A stretch of 64,000 nucleotides of DNA from Grimontia kaedaensis. GTDB lineage: Bacteria; Pseudomonadota; Gammaproteobacteria; Enterobacterales; Vibrionaceae. The notes beneath the pieces are model-generated. The model did not search any database. It was not told the origin of the DNA and was given only the letters and a program-made list of their open reading frames with translations. The translations under genes and the position numbers were made by a program. Shown here piece by piece: positions 29,092 through 39,121 of the stretch. Location of the stretch: positions 3,694,659 through 3,758,658 of the forward strand of contig NZ_CP082275.1 in NCBI RefSeq assembly GCF_023746615.1. The letters run 5' to 3'. How positions within the stretch are numbered: the stretch's first letter is position 1; each line of letters begins with the position of its first letter.

Positions 29092-29694
29092 ATGTTGAAA
29101 AAAATGTTGGCTGTAGCTGCAGCGGCAATGCTGGCCTTTTCGGCGCAGGCAGCGCGCTTCAACGCAGGGGAAGACTATCAGGTACTCGACCTGCCAAAGA
29201 GCGACACACCGAGTGTGGTTGAGTTTTTCTCGTTCTATTGCCCACACTGCTTTAAAAGCGAACCGCTGATGCAGGAGCTGAAGAAGAATATCCCGGACAA
29301 TGCCAGCTTCACTAAAAACCATGTGTCCTTTATGGGCGGCAACATGGGTAAAGCACTGAGCAAAGCCTATGCGACGGCTGTGATGCTAGATGTAGAAGAC
29401 AAGATGGTGCCGGTGATTTTTAACCGTATCCATCTGATGCAAAAGCCACCACGCAATGAAGAAGAACTGCGCCAGATGTTTATCGATGAAGGCGTAGAAG
29501 CAGACAAGTTTGACGGTACCTTCAACAGCTTCGCTGCAAATGGCATGGCAAACCGTTTCGATAAAGCCTTCCAGGATTCGGGCCTTCGTGGCGTGCCAGC
29601 ACTGATTGTGAACGGCAAATACCACGTGACACCAAAAACCGTGAAGACCAAAGAAGATTACTTCGCGCTGGTTAACTTCCTGCTGACCCAGTAA
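29092..29694 (+). CDS. dsbA: Periplasmic thiol:disulfide oxidoreductase DsbA
   Basis: 200 residues with a signal peptide (MLKKMLAVAAAAMLAFSAQA, cleavage after about residue 20). Thioredoxin fold with the active site FYCPHC and the cis-Pro segment GVPALIVNG. It introduces disulfide bonds into exported proteins. Downstream of srkA, followed by a terminator. Confidence 0.98.
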   Translation: MLKKMLAVAAAAMLAFSAQAARFNAGEDYQVLDLPKSDTPSVVEFFSFYCPHCFKSEPLMQELKKNIPDNASFTKNHVSFMGGNMGKALSKAYATAVMLDVEDKMVPVIFNRIHLMQKPPRNEEELRQMFIDEGVEADKFDGTFNSFAANGMANRFDKAFQDSGLRGVPALIVNGKYHVTPKTVKTKEDYFALVNFLLTQ

Positions 29695-29711
29695 GAGAAC
29701 CTAGCAACATG

Positions 29712-29737
29712 AAAAAAGGGCCATCAGGCCCTTTTTT
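29712..29737. terminator. Bidirectional terminator between dsbA and the acyltransferase
   Basis: AAAAAAGGGCC, ATCA, GGCCCTTTTTT. Symmetric A/T runs on both sides serve the converging genes. Confidence 0.88.
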
Positions 29738-29767
29738 GTTATCTATGACTTTTTCAGCCTTAGCTTT

Positions 29768-30682
29768 CTAAACTGCGGTTTTCCGTCGCTCCGTAATATC
29801 GACTTCAGGCTGCTCATTCCCATAGATTCCATCAAGTCTGACATCTTTCTCTTCCCAAACATCATTGAGCCACTGATGGAAGCGGCGCTTGAACGCTTTG
29901 TCGTTGAAGTAATCGCCTTTGACGTTTTCATCCACTGGAAGCGTATCGATGCGCACCACAATCTTTTTCATCTTCCCGCTGAGCAAATCTCTAAAGGGCA
30001 AATGGTGGTTATCCGGATACGCCACCGTGACATTAATGATGGCATCAAATTGATCGCCCATTGCGCCCAAGGTGTAAGCAATGCCGCCAGTTTTAGGGGG
30101 CAGTAGGTTGTTATACGGCGATCGCGTCTGACGCTTCTTTTCATTGGTGAAGCGGGTACCTTCAACAAAGTTGACCACAGTGGTAGGGGTGTGGCGAAAA
30201 CGCTCGCAAGATTTTCGTGTAGTGTCCAGATCGCTGCCACGCTTCTCTGGATGTTTTAACAGGTACTGGCGCGAATAGCGTTTCATGAATGGCATATCCA
30301 CTGCCCAGCAAGCCATGCCAAGAAACGGGACGTATAAAAGTTGCTGCTTTAAGAAGAACTTCGCCATCGGAATGCGGTTTCGGAATACCGAAAAAATCAC
30401 AACAATGTCAGTCCAACTGAGGTGGTTACAGATAAGCAGATACCAACCGTCTTTTCTCAGATTCTCACCCCCCTGAATATCCCATTCTACGTTAGAGGTC
30501 AGGTTCAGAAGCTTCTGGTTTACGGTTGCCCATGCCCACATCATCCCATTGCAAAGGCGTGTAACCCCACTTTGCAAAACCGGAATGGGTAACAACATTT
30601 TGATCAGGGCAAAACAGCAGATCAGCACTGACCAAAACGCAGTATTCAAGCAGACCAGAAATGAGTTCAGATAAAGTAACAA
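29768..30682 (-). CDS. yihG: Lysophospholipid acyltransferase family protein (YihG-like)
   Basis: 304 residues with an N-terminal membrane segment and the PlsC-type motifs: NHLSWTD (H-x4-D catalytic pair), PFMKRYSR, and VNFVEGTRFT (EGTR phosphate-binding). It should acylate a lysophospholipid at the inner membrane; the exact substrate is unknown. The E. coli neighbour of dsbA, yihG, has the same motif set. It is downstream of comM on the same strand, 119 bases away. Confidence 0.88.
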   Translation of the reverse strand: MLLYLNSFLVCLNTAFWSVLICCFALIKMLLPIPVLQSGVTRLCNGMMWAWATVNQKLLNLTSNVEWDIQGGENLRKDGWYLLICNHLSWTDIVVIFSVFRNRIPMAKFFLKQQLLYVPFLGMACWAVDMPFMKRYSRQYLLKHPEKRGSDLDTTRKSCERFRHTPTTVVNFVEGTRFTNEKKRQTRSPYNNLLPPKTGGIAYTLGAMGDQFDAIINVTVAYPDNHHLPFRDLLSGKMKKIVVRIDTLPVDENVKGDYFNDKAFKRRFHQWLNDVWEEKDVRLDGIYGNEQPEVDITERRKTAV

Positions 30683-30801
30683 TGTCTCAATCTCGCGGTA
30701 TATTCACTGAGTTGTCATCCAAAGGTCATAATACGACGCAGAAATAAAAAACACCATTCAGTTACAAGTGGTCACATCAGTCTGCGCCTACCTTGAACAC
30801 A

Positions 30802-32328
30802 CTAACTTGCCAATGCCGTCAGTTGTTTAAGAAGCCTATCCATCGAGCGATACCCCAAGGCTTCAGCCAGATGACCGCGCTGGATATTCGCCTCACCGGA
30901 CAAATCCGCAATGGTACGTGCCACTTTAATAATCCGATGATATGCGCGGATAGACAGCCCTAATCGATGCAGCGCCGTTTCCAGAAAATCCGCATCGGCT
31001 TTATCGAGCGGACAGTAAGTTTCAATCTCCCGGCTCGACAGCAGGCTGTTCACCTTGCCCGACCGTTCGAGCATCACCGCTCTTGCTCTTTCTACCCGCG
31101 CTTTGATCACTTCGGTTGGTTCTCCGCGATCACCGCCTTCCGTTAACGTGCCTCGCGGCAGTGCGGGGATTTCAATCGAAAGATCAAATCTGTCTAGAAA
31201 CGGACCAGATAAACGATTTAGATAACGAAGCGTCGCCTGTGGATTGGATCGCGCCAACTGGCCTTCATAATGTCCAGTCGGACTGGGGTTCAGGGCACCA
31301 ATAAGCTGGAAGCGGGCAGGAAAGCAGGTTTTACCGTTGGCACGGGAAATAACCACCTCACCAGATTCAAGAGGTTCACGCAGTGAATCCAACACCTTCC
31401 TTTCAAATTCAGGCATTTCATCGAGAAAAAGTAAGCCATTGTGTGCCAGCGATATTTCACCCGGTTTCGGGATGCTACCACCGCCCACCAATGCCGCCAT
31501 TGAGCTGGAGTGGTGCGGCGTGCGAAAAGGTCGCTTACGCCAGTTACCTTCGTGCAAGGGCTTTTCTGTCAGAGAAGTGATCGCCGCGGTTTCGAGCGCT
31601 TCTTTGTCACTCATTGGCGGTAACAGATCTGCCATACGTGATGCCAGCATGGTTTTTCCGGTTCCAGGCGGGCCGAGAAAAAGTAAATTGTGCGAACCTG
31701 CAGCTGCAATCTCCAGCGCCCGTTTTCCCTGCTGCTGGCCGATAATATCCTGCATACAACGTCCAGCGGTATTTGGCGTTACTTCATTATCTTCAGGTTC
31801 TTTCAGCATCAGGCTGCCCTGTCCGCTTAAGTGACGACAAACGGAAATCAGATCAGGCGCAGACACATGAATATCCCGACCCACCAGCGCCACCTGACCA
31901 CCATTTTCATCTGGCACCACCAAACTTCTCTTCGCTTCTCGACATGCAACGGCAGCAGGCAAAGTGCCTTTTACTGCGCGTAGCTGGCCGGAAAGAGCCA
32001 GTTCTCCCGCAAATTCATGGCTATCGAGCTTGGTCATCGGAATTTGCCCAGAAGCCGCCAAAATACCGAGAGCGATGGGTAGATCAAAGCGCCCCCCTTC
32101 TTTGGGTAAATCCGCAGGGGCTAGGTTGACTGTGATGCGTCTTGCCGGAAACTCAAAGCCCGAGTTCACAATGGCGCTTCGCACCCTGTCGCGGGCTTCC
32201 TTGACTGTGGTTTCGGCAAGGCCAACTAAGGTGAAGGCGGGTAATCCGTTGCTGATATGAACTTCGACGGTCACCTGTGGCGCTTCGACGCCGACACAGG
32301 CGCGACTTTGAATAATGGCAAGATTCAT
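30802..32328 (-). CDS. comM: Branch-migration helicase ComM (YifB, Mg-chelatase-like AAA+)
   Basis: 508-residue AAA+ ATPase. An N-terminal Lon-protease-like domain (residues ~1-170) is followed by the Walker A loop GPPGTGKTMLASRM, Walker B LLFLDEMPEF and a C-terminal Mg-chelatase domain. ComM extends homologous recombination during natural transformation in vibrios. Start ATG at 32328 (MNLAIIQSRACVGVEAP). It is divergent from the ilv operon. Confidence 0.96.
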   Translation of the reverse strand: MNLAIIQSRACVGVEAPQVTVEVHISNGLPAFTLVGLAETTVKEARDRVRSAIVNSGFEFPARRITVNLAPADLPKEGGRFDLPIALGILAASGQIPMTKLDSHEFAGELALSGQLRAVKGTLPAAVACREAKRSLVVPDENGGQVALVGRDIHVSAPDLISVCRHLSGQGSLMLKEPEDNEVTPNTAGRCMQDIIGQQQGKRALEIAAAGSHNLLFLGPPGTGKTMLASRMADLLPPMSDKEALETAAITSLTEKPLHEGNWRKRPFRTPHHSSSMAALVGGGSIPKPGEISLAHNGLLFLDEMPEFERKVLDSLREPLESGEVVISRANGKTCFPARFQLIGALNPSPTGHYEGQLARSNPQATLRYLNRLSGPFLDRFDLSIEIPALPRGTLTEGGDRGEPTEVIKARVERARAVMLERSGKVNSLLSSREIETYCPLDKADADFLETALHRLGLSIRAYHRIIKVARTIADLSGEANIQRGHLAEALGYRSMDRLLKQLTALAS

Positions 32329-32540
32329 AGGATATAATCAGTAACTATTTAACTATCAATAGGTTATTTGCATAAACCATTAGTATTACTGCATTACGAA
32401 GCAGAAATTAGAAATTCCGGCCACTTTTTGCTTGTCATGCGACAGAAGTCTGTGATACCACTATGAGCAGACAACATCTGTGCAAACAAACGTTGACATA
32501 AACATACAGCACCGACTCAAACGGTGCTTAAAGAGACAAA

Positions 32541-32627
32541 ATGAATCATCTATCTCGCGCCCTAGTCATTATTATTTCAATTATCGTGGTGGTACTACCG
32601 CGAGGGGCAGCGACGGCTAGAACATAG
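32541..32627 (+). CDS. ilvL: ilv operon leader peptide IlvL
   Basis: 28-residue frame starting MNHLSRALVIIISIIVVVLP and ending GAATART. Twelve of its residues are Ile, Val or Leu, with runs III, II and VVV. Translation stalling at these codons when branched-chain aminoacyl-tRNAs are scarce should prevent formation of the terminator at 32645-32677. A GCACCG/CGGTGC hairpin lies just before it. The frame is short but the context makes it secure. Confidence 0.93.
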   Translation: MNHLSRALVIIISIIVVVLPRGAATART

Positions 32628-32644
32628 CAAACAGACATCGCAAC

Positions 32645-32677
32645 AGCCCCCGCATCGAAAGGTCCGGGGGCTTTTTT
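32645..32677 (+). terminator. Attenuator terminator of the ilv operon
   Basis: AGCCCCCG, 12-base loop, CGGGGGCT then TTTTT. It follows the leader peptide and precedes ilvG by about 110 bases, the classic attenuation layout. Confidence 0.93.
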
Positions 32678-32784
32678 CACATTTGGACGTGCGGTTGCAA
32701 GACGCAAAAAGGAAAACGCGGTATGGGACCATATCAGGAAGCAGAGCAAACAACCTCCCTCACGGGATTTAACGGGAGGCCACA

Positions 32785-34431
32785 ATGACAGGTGCACAAC
32801 TGGTTGTTGAAGCCTTGCGGAAACAAGGCGTAACAACGCTCTTTGGTTATCCGGGCGGTGCAATCATGCCCGTGTATGATGCTCTTTATGACGGCGGCGT
32901 CGATCACGTCCTTTGTCGTCACGAGCAAGGCGCAGCCATGGCCGCTATCGGTTATGCGAGATCAACGGGCGGTGTTGGTGTGTGTCTTGCCACGTCTGGT
33001 CCTGGTGCCACCAACCTTATTACGGGTCTCGCGGATGCCATGATGGACTCTGTACCCGTCGTCGCTATCACAGGTCAGGTTGCCAGCCCACTTATCGGCA
33101 CCGATGCCTTTCAGGAAGTTGATGTTCTCGGTCTTTCCCTTGCCTGCACCAAACACAGTTTTCTGGTGACCGACACATCTAAACTCGTTTCTACACTGGC
33201 AGAAGCCTTCGTGGTGGCGAAAGAAGGCCGCCCCGGCCCTGTGTTGGTGGATATCGCTAAAGACGTGCAGCTTGCCCTAATCGAAGAGGCGTTTGCGGCT
33301 ATCGTGCATCAGCCAGCGTCGCCACAAGTATCTGAAGCCTCGCTGCAGGAAGCCAATGCTCTGATCGCAGAAGCCAAGCAACCAATGGTGTATGTAGGTG
33401 GCGGCGTGCAGCTGGCCCATGCGACAGACACCCTTCGTCAGTTTTTAAACCACAGTCAAATTCCAGCCACCAGCACCTTGAAAGGGCTTGGCTCGGTCGA
33501 CAAAGATTATCCCTACTATCTCGGCATGCTCGGTATGCATGGCACCAAAGCAGCTAACCTCGCGGTGCAGAAGTCTGATTTATTGATTGCCATTGGTGCG
33601 CGTTTTGACGATCGCGTTACAGGCAAGCTGGATACCTTCGCGCCCAACGCCAAAGTCGTTCACATCGATATCGACGCCGCTGAATTCGACAAACTGCGCC
33701 GCGCCAATGTGGCACTTCGCGGTGAGCTAAATACTGTGTTGCCGCAGTTGGGCGAACCTTCAGATATCCAAGCGTGGCAAGACAGCGTGCTGACCATGAA
33801 AAAGGACTTCGGCTGGCGTTATGACCACCCGGGTGATCTGATTTTCGCGCCCCTGCTCCTTAAACAGCTCTCTGACATGATGCCGGACTCCACCGTCGTC
33901 GCGACCGATGTTGGCCAACACCAAATGTGGGTGGCGCAGCACGTTGAGCCGCGTCGCCCGGAAAACCTGTTAACCTCCGCAGGTCTTGGCACCATGGGCT
34001 TTGGTTTACCTGCCGCTATGGGCGCCAAAATGGCCCGCCCTGATGATGAAGTTGTATTAGTTTCTGGAGATGGTTCATTTATGATGAACATTCAGGAGCT
34101 TGGTACCCTGAAACGCCGTAATATTCCGGTTAAGATGGTGCTGCTGGATAACCAGCGATTAGGTATGGTGCGTCAATGGCAACAGCTTTTCTTTGAAGAG
34201 CGCTACAGCGAAACCAACTTATCGGATAACCCTGACTTCGTCACACTGGCTTCAGCCTTTAATATCCCAGGGAAAACCATTACCCGTAAAGACGAAGTCA
34301 TCCCTGCTCTGCAGGAGTTACTGGCAAGTGACACAGCCTACCTGCTGCATGTTGCTATCTCAGAGGAAGAGAATGTATGGCCACTGGTTCCACCCGGTGC
34401 CGCTAACCAGGATATGTTGGAGCGCACATGA
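32785..34431 (+). CDS. ilvG: Acetolactate synthase II large subunit
   Basis: 548 residues, intact, unlike the frameshifted gene of E. coli K-12. TPP-dependent synthesis of acetolactate and acetohydroxybutyrate for Val, Leu and Ile. TPP glutamate in CRHEQGAAMAAIGYAR, FAD-binding region in the middle, and the GDGSFMMNIQELGTL...DNQ Mg-TPP motif. Start ATG with GGAGG. Its last four bases overlap the ilvM start (ATGA). Confidence 0.98.
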   Translation: MTGAQLVVEALRKQGVTTLFGYPGGAIMPVYDALYDGGVDHVLCRHEQGAAMAAIGYARSTGGVGVCLATSGPGATNLITGLADAMMDSVPVVAITGQVASPLIGTDAFQEVDVLGLSLACTKHSFLVTDTSKLVSTLAEAFVVAKEGRPGPVLVDIAKDVQLALIEEAFAAIVHQPASPQVSEASLQEANALIAEAKQPMVYVGGGVQLAHATDTLRQFLNHSQIPATSTLKGLGSVDKDYPYYLGMLGMHGTKAANLAVQKSDLLIAIGARFDDRVTGKLDTFAPNAKVVHIDIDAAEFDKLRRANVALRGELNTVLPQLGEPSDIQAWQDSVLTMKKDFGWRYDHPGDLIFAPLLLKQLSDMMPDSTVVATDVGQHQMWVAQHVEPRRPENLLTSAGLGTMGFGLPAAMGAKMARPDDEVVLVSGDGSFMMNIQELGTLKRRNIPVKMVLLDNQRLGMVRQWQQLFFEERYSETNLSDNPDFVTLASAFNIPGKTITRKDEVIPALQELLASDTAYLLHVAISEEENVWPLVPPGAANQDMLERT

Positions 34432-34676
34432 GCCAATCACACACCCTGTTAATCAATGCAGAAGACCAACCAGAATTGCTGGAACGTCTGCTGCGCATTG
34501 TCCGTCACCGTGGATTCCGCCTGACGAGCCTAGATATGCATCATACCGATGACACCAATGCGGTTGAAATTACCCTGCAAGTGAAGAGCGATCGTCCTAT
34601 CGCCAATCTTCAGAGCCAGTTAGACAAATTATGGGATGTCTCACGCGTACGTCTGCTCCCGCTAGAACAACAGTAA
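34428..34676 (+). CDS. ilvM: Acetolactate synthase II small regulatory subunit
   Basis: 82 residues with an ACT-like fold, the small subunit that activates IlvG. Start ATG overlaps the ilvG stop by four bases, so translation is coupled and subunit ratio fixed. Followed by ilvE after 22 bases. Confidence 0.95.
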   Translation: MSQSHTLLINAEDQPELLERLLRIVRHRGFRLTSLDMHHTDDTNAVEITLQVKSDRPIANLQSQLDKLWDVSRVRLLPLEQQ

Positions 34677-34698
34677 TGCGTTATAAGGATTAATAAGA

Positions 34699-35634
34699 AT
34701 GGCAAACACAGCGGATTATATTTGGTCAAACGGCGAACTGATCCCATGGCAAGACGCCACGGTTCACGTACTGACCCACGCCATGCATTATGGCACCTCG
34801 GTTTTTGAAGGGATTCGTTGCTACGACACCCCGAATGGCCCGGTCGTCTTCCGTCATCGCGAACACATGCAACGTCTGAAAGACAGCGCAAAAATCTACC
34901 GCTTCCCTATCCCGTACTCAGTCGAGGAATTGATGGAAGCGTGCCGCGAAACACTGCGCGCCAATAACCTGAATTCTGCGTACATCCGCCCACTGGGTTT
35001 TGTCGGTAACGTTGGTCTGGGCGTTTGTCCGCCGCCAGACACCAAAATGGACCTTATCATTGCTGCCTTCAGCTGGGGCACTTACCTCGGCGAAGATGCC
35101 CTGGCAAATGGTGTCGATGCCATGATTTCAAGCTGGAATCGTGCAGCACCAAACACTATCCCAACCGCAGCTAAAGCAGGGGGTAACTACCTGTCGAGTC
35201 TGTTAGTCGGTGGCGAAGCCCGTCGTCATGGCTACGCTGAAGGTATCGCCTTGAGTGTAGATGGTTACCTGTCAGAAGGTGCTGGTGAGAACCTGTTCGT
35301 GATAAAAAATGGCGTGATTTCAACACCTCCTGCGACCAGCGCCATACTGCCGGGCATCACCCGCGATTCCATCATGACCATCGCCAAAGACATGGGTTAC
35401 GAGGTGCGTGAAGAGAACATCGCGCGTGAAGCCCTCTATCTGGCAGATGAAGTCTTCATGACGGGTACAGCGGCGGAAATCGTACCGGTTCGCAGTGTTG
35501 ACCAAATTACTGTGGGTGAAGGCAAACGCGGCCCAGTCACAGAGAGAGTACAAACCGCCTTCTTTGGCCTATTCAACGGTCAAACAGAAGACAAATGGGG
35601 ATGGCTGGATCCGGTCTCTCCGGACGCCAAATAA
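34699..35634 (+). CDS. ilvE: Branched-chain amino acid aminotransferase
   Basis: 311-residue fold-type IV PLP enzyme that performs the last step of Ile, Val and Leu synthesis. HAMHYGTSVFEGIRCYDT, the PLP-lysine segment TAAKAGGNYLSS, and LSEGAGENLFVIK are typical. Third gene of the ilv operon. Confidence 0.98.
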   Translation: MANTADYIWSNGELIPWQDATVHVLTHAMHYGTSVFEGIRCYDTPNGPVVFRHREHMQRLKDSAKIYRFPIPYSVEELMEACRETLRANNLNSAYIRPLGFVGNVGLGVCPPPDTKMDLIIAAFSWGTYLGEDALANGVDAMISSWNRAAPNTIPTAAKAGGNYLSSLLVGGEARRHGYAEGIALSVDGYLSEGAGENLFVIKNGVISTPPATSAILPGITRDSIMTIAKDMGYEVREENIAREALYLADEVFMTGTAAEIVPVRSVDQITVGEGKRGPVTERVQTAFFGLFNGQTEDKWGWLDPVSPDAK

Positions 35635-35656
35635 GTAGTTTTAGAGGAATAAGGAA

Positions 35657-37498
35657 ATGCCTAAGTATCGTTCAGCCACCACCACCCACGGCCGCAATAT
35701 GGCCGGTGCCCGCGCCCTTTGGCGTGCAACCGGCGTAAAAGATGAGGATTTTGGTAAGCCTATCATCGCCGTGGTGAACTCTTTCACGCAGTTTGTACCA
35801 GGTCACGTGCACCTGAAAGATCTCGGCCAACTGGTGGCGAAAGAAATTGAAGCCGCTGGTGGCATCGCCAAAGAATTTAACACCATCGCCGTGGATGACG
35901 GTATCGCAATGGGTCACGGTGGTATGCTTTACAGCCTGCCATCACGTGAAATCATCGCAGACTCTGTGGAGTACATGGTGAACGCGCACTGTGCCGACGC
36001 CATGGTATGTATCTCCAACTGTGACAAGATCACCCCGGGAATGCTGATGGCGGCAATGCGCTTGAATGTCCCAGCGATCTTTGTCTCTGGTGGTCCAATG
36101 GAAGCAGGTAAAACCAAGCTTTCCGATCAGATCCTGAAACTGGATCTGGTAGATGCCATGATCCAGGGCGCCGATCCAAACGTGTCCGACGAACAAAGCG
36201 AGCAGATCGAACGCTCAGCGTGTCCTACCTGTGGCTCTTGCTCTGGCATGTTCACCGCCAACTCCATGAACTGTCTAACCGAAGCACTGGGCCTCAGCCA
36301 GCCGGGTAACGGTTCTATGCTGGCGACCCATGCCGACCGTGAGCAACTGTTCGTCACCGCAGGTCAGCGCATTGTTGAATTGACCAAGCGTTACTATGAG
36401 CAAGATGACGAGTCCGCTCTGCCTCGCAACATTGCCAGCAAAACTGCGCTGGAAAATGCCATGGCATTGGATATCGCCATGGGTGGCTCGACCAACACCA
36501 TTCTTCACCTGCTTGCAGCCGCACAGGAAGGTGAAATCGATTTCGACATGTCAGACATCGACCGTCTGTCCCGTCAGGTGCCGCATCTGTGTAAGGTGGC
36601 CCCTTCCACCCAGAAATACCATATGGAAGACGTTCACCGCGCGGGTGGCGTAATGGGTATCCTGGGTGAACTTGATCGCGCTGGTCTTCTGAAAACCGAC
36701 GTGCCAAACGTCTTGGGTGAGACTCTGGCTGACACGCTGGCGAAGTACGACATTGCGGTCACAGACAATGAAGATGTGAAAACCTTCTACCGCGCAGGCC
36801 CAGCAGGTATCCGTACTACCAAAGCCTTCTCTCAGGATTGCCGTTGGGACACACTCGATGACGATCGCACTGAAGGCTGTATCCGTACCAAAGAAAATGC
36901 TTATAGCCAGGACGGCGGTCTTGCCGTACTGAGCGGTAACATTGCTATCGACGGCTGTATCGTGAAAACCGCCGGTGTCGCAGAGGAAAACCTCACCTTC
37001 CGTGGTCCTGCCCATGTATTTGAAAGTCAGGAAGATGCGGTCAACGGCATTCTTGGTGGTGCAGTGAAAGCCGGTGAAGTGGTAGTTATCCGCTATGAAG
37101 GTCCAAAAGGTGGTCCAGGTATGCAGGAAATGCTGTACCCAACCACGTATCTTAAATCTATGGGTCTTGGTAAAGAGTGTGCTCTGATCACTGATGGCCG
37201 CTTCTCCGGCGGTACCAGTGGTCTGTCAATTGGTCATATCTCTCCAGAAGCAGCAAATGGCGGCACCATCGGCTTGGTCAAGCAAGGTGATATCATCGCC
37301 ATCGACATTCCAAACCGCTCAATCGTGCTGGAAGTTGATGATGCAGAGCTCTCTGCCCGTCGCACCGAGCAAGATGCGAAAGGCTGGAAGCCTGAGTCCC
37401 GAGTACGTGAAGTGTCATTTGCACTGAAAGCGTATGCCAGCATGGCAACCAGTGCCGATAAAGGTGCTGTGCGCGATAAAAGTAAGCTGGAGGGGTAG
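35657..37498 (+). CDS. ilvD: Dihydroxy-acid dehydratase
   Basis: 613-residue iron-sulfur enzyme that dehydrates dihydroxyacids to the 2-oxo acids used by IlvE. Cluster cysteines appear in CISNCDKITPG and CPTCGSCSGMFTANSMNC. Signature GRFSGGTSGLSIGHISPEAA near the C-terminus. Full length. ilvA follows after two bases. Confidence 0.98.
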   Translation: MPKYRSATTTHGRNMAGARALWRATGVKDEDFGKPIIAVVNSFTQFVPGHVHLKDLGQLVAKEIEAAGGIAKEFNTIAVDDGIAMGHGGMLYSLPSREIIADSVEYMVNAHCADAMVCISNCDKITPGMLMAAMRLNVPAIFVSGGPMEAGKTKLSDQILKLDLVDAMIQGADPNVSDEQSEQIERSACPTCGSCSGMFTANSMNCLTEALGLSQPGNGSMLATHADREQLFVTAGQRIVELTKRYYEQDDESALPRNIASKTALENAMALDIAMGGSTNTILHLLAAAQEGEIDFDMSDIDRLSRQVPHLCKVAPSTQKYHMEDVHRAGGVMGILGELDRAGLLKTDVPNVLGETLADTLAKYDIAVTDNEDVKTFYRAGPAGIRTTKAFSQDCRWDTLDDDRTEGCIRTKENAYSQDGGLAVLSGNIAIDGCIVKTAGVAEENLTFRGPAHVFESQEDAVNGILGGAVKAGEVVVIRYEGPKGGPGMQEMLYPTTYLKSMGLGKECALITDGRFSGGTSGLSIGHISPEAANGGTIGLVKQGDIIAIDIPNRSIVLEVDDAELSARRTEQDAKGWKPESRVREVSFALKAYASMATSADKGAVRDKSKLEG

Positions 37499-37500
37499 TC

Positions 37501-39063
37501 ATGAGTCAGGCACGCCAACAACACAGTGACCCTGCACCGCTTAGTAATGCCGATTACCTGCGTGATATTTTGCGCGCACCTGTGTATGAGGCAGCGATTG
37601 TCAGCCCGTTGCAGGATATGCCGCGAATTTCGCAGCGTTTGGGCAATACCATCCAGCTGAAGCGTGAAGATCGCCAGCCGGTGCATTCATTCAAGTTGCG
37701 CGGCGCCTACAACATGATGTCGCAGCTCACTGAAGCTCAGCAAAAAGCCGGTGTTATTGCCGCGTCTGCAGGTAACCATGCGCAAGGCGTTGCAATGTCT
37801 GGGCATAAACTGGGCATCAAGGCCACCATCGTTATGCCACGCACAACGCCAGACATCAAAGTGGCGTCTGTGCGCGGTTTTGGCGGTAACGTGGTTTTGC
37901 ATGGCAACAACTTCGATGAAGCTAAAGCCAGAGCGGTAGAGCTATCAGAAGAACATGGTTACACCTTTGTTCCCCCTTTTGATCACCCGTTGGTGATTGC
38001 AGGTCAGGGCACCATGGGCATGGAAATGCTGCAACAGAATGGTCACCTGGAGTATATCTTCCTGCCTGTGGGCGGAGGTGGTATTGCAGCGGGCGTGGCC
38101 GTCATCGTCAAACAGCTGATGCCGCAGGTCAAACTCGTCGCGGTTGAAGCAGAAGACTCGGCCTGTTTGAAAGCCGCACTGGATGCTGGAGAGCCAGTCA
38201 CCTTGGACAATGTCGGCACGTTCGCTGATGGCGTGGCAGTAAAACGCATTGGTGATGAAAGCTTCCGTCTATGCCAGGAACACCTTGATGACATCATCAC
38301 GGTATCGAGTGATGAAATCTGCGCGGCCGTGAAAGATATTTTCGAAGATACCCGTGCGATTTCAGAGCCTGCTGGCGCTTTATCGCTGGCGGGCCTCAAG
38401 AAATACACCGAGCAGCATCAGCTGAAAGGCAAGAAGATGGCAGCCGTTCTTTCAGGTGCGAACACCAATTTCCATAGCCTGAGATATGTCTCTGAGCGCG
38501 CTGAGCTGGGTGAGAAACGTGAAGGCCTGCTCGCCGTTACCATTCCAGAACGCACCGGTGCTTTCCTCGAGTTTTGCAAAATTCTCGGAGGCCGTGCCGT
38601 GACCGAGTTTAACTATCGTCATAGCGATGACACATTGGCGAATATCTTCGTAGGTGTGCGTTTGCAAAATGGACAGGAAGAGCTCGATGGCATCATTGCC
38701 GATTTGCGTAAAGGTGGATATCCGGTACAGGACTTGTCTGATGATGAAATGGCGAAGGTTCACATCCGCTATATGATTGGCGGGCGACCAACCAAAGCGA
38801 TGAAAGAGCGCCTTTACAGCTTTGAGTTTCCGGAATACCCGGGAGCGCTGCTGCGCTTTCTCAACACGCTGGGAACGCATTGGAATATCAGCATCTTCAA
38901 TTACCGCAATCACGGTTCTGATTATGGTCGCGTATTGTGTGGTTTTGAACTGGATGACAAAGACATCTTGTCGTTTACCTCCCACCTACGCGAGCTGGGA
39001 TATGCGTGGAAGGATGAAACTGATAACCCTTCCTACAAGTTTTTCCTTGCTAAATCTCAGTAA
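37501..39063 (+). CDS. ilvA: Threonine ammonia-lyase, biosynthetic
   Basis: 520 residues; deaminates threonine to 2-oxobutyrate, the first step to isoleucine. PLP lysine in HSFKLRGAYNMM, the glycine loop PVGGGGIAAGVA, and a C-terminal pair of ACT-like domains (from about residue 335) that give isoleucine feedback control. Last gene of ilvGMEDA, closed by a terminator. Confidence 0.98.
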   Translation: MSQARQQHSDPAPLSNADYLRDILRAPVYEAAIVSPLQDMPRISQRLGNTIQLKREDRQPVHSFKLRGAYNMMSQLTEAQQKAGVIAASAGNHAQGVAMSGHKLGIKATIVMPRTTPDIKVASVRGFGGNVVLHGNNFDEAKARAVELSEEHGYTFVPPFDHPLVIAGQGTMGMEMLQQNGHLEYIFLPVGGGGIAAGVAVIVKQLMPQVKLVAVEAEDSACLKAALDAGEPVTLDNVGTFADGVAVKRIGDESFRLCQEHLDDIITVSSDEICAAVKDIFEDTRAISEPAGALSLAGLKKYTEQHQLKGKKMAAVLSGANTNFHSLRYVSERAELGEKREGLLAVTIPERTGAFLEFCKILGGRAVTEFNYRHSDDTLANIFVGVRLQNGQEELDGIIADLRKGGYPVQDLSDDEMAKVHIRYMIGGRPTKAMKERLYSFEFPEYPGALLRFLNTLGTHWNISIFNYRNHGSDYGRVLCGFELDDKDILSFTSHLRELGYAWKDETDNPSYKFFLAKSQ

Positions 39064-39083
39064 CTCAGTAATACAAGAAAGAC

Positions 39084-39112
39084 AAAAAAGCCCAGCAATG
39101 CTGGGCTTTTTG
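39084..39112. terminator. Terminator between ilvA and the XRE genes
   Basis: AAAAAAGCCCAGC, loop AAT, GCTGGGCTTTTT. Symmetric, probably serving both converging transcripts. Confidence 0.88.
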
Positions 39113-39121
39113 TTCTTCTAC

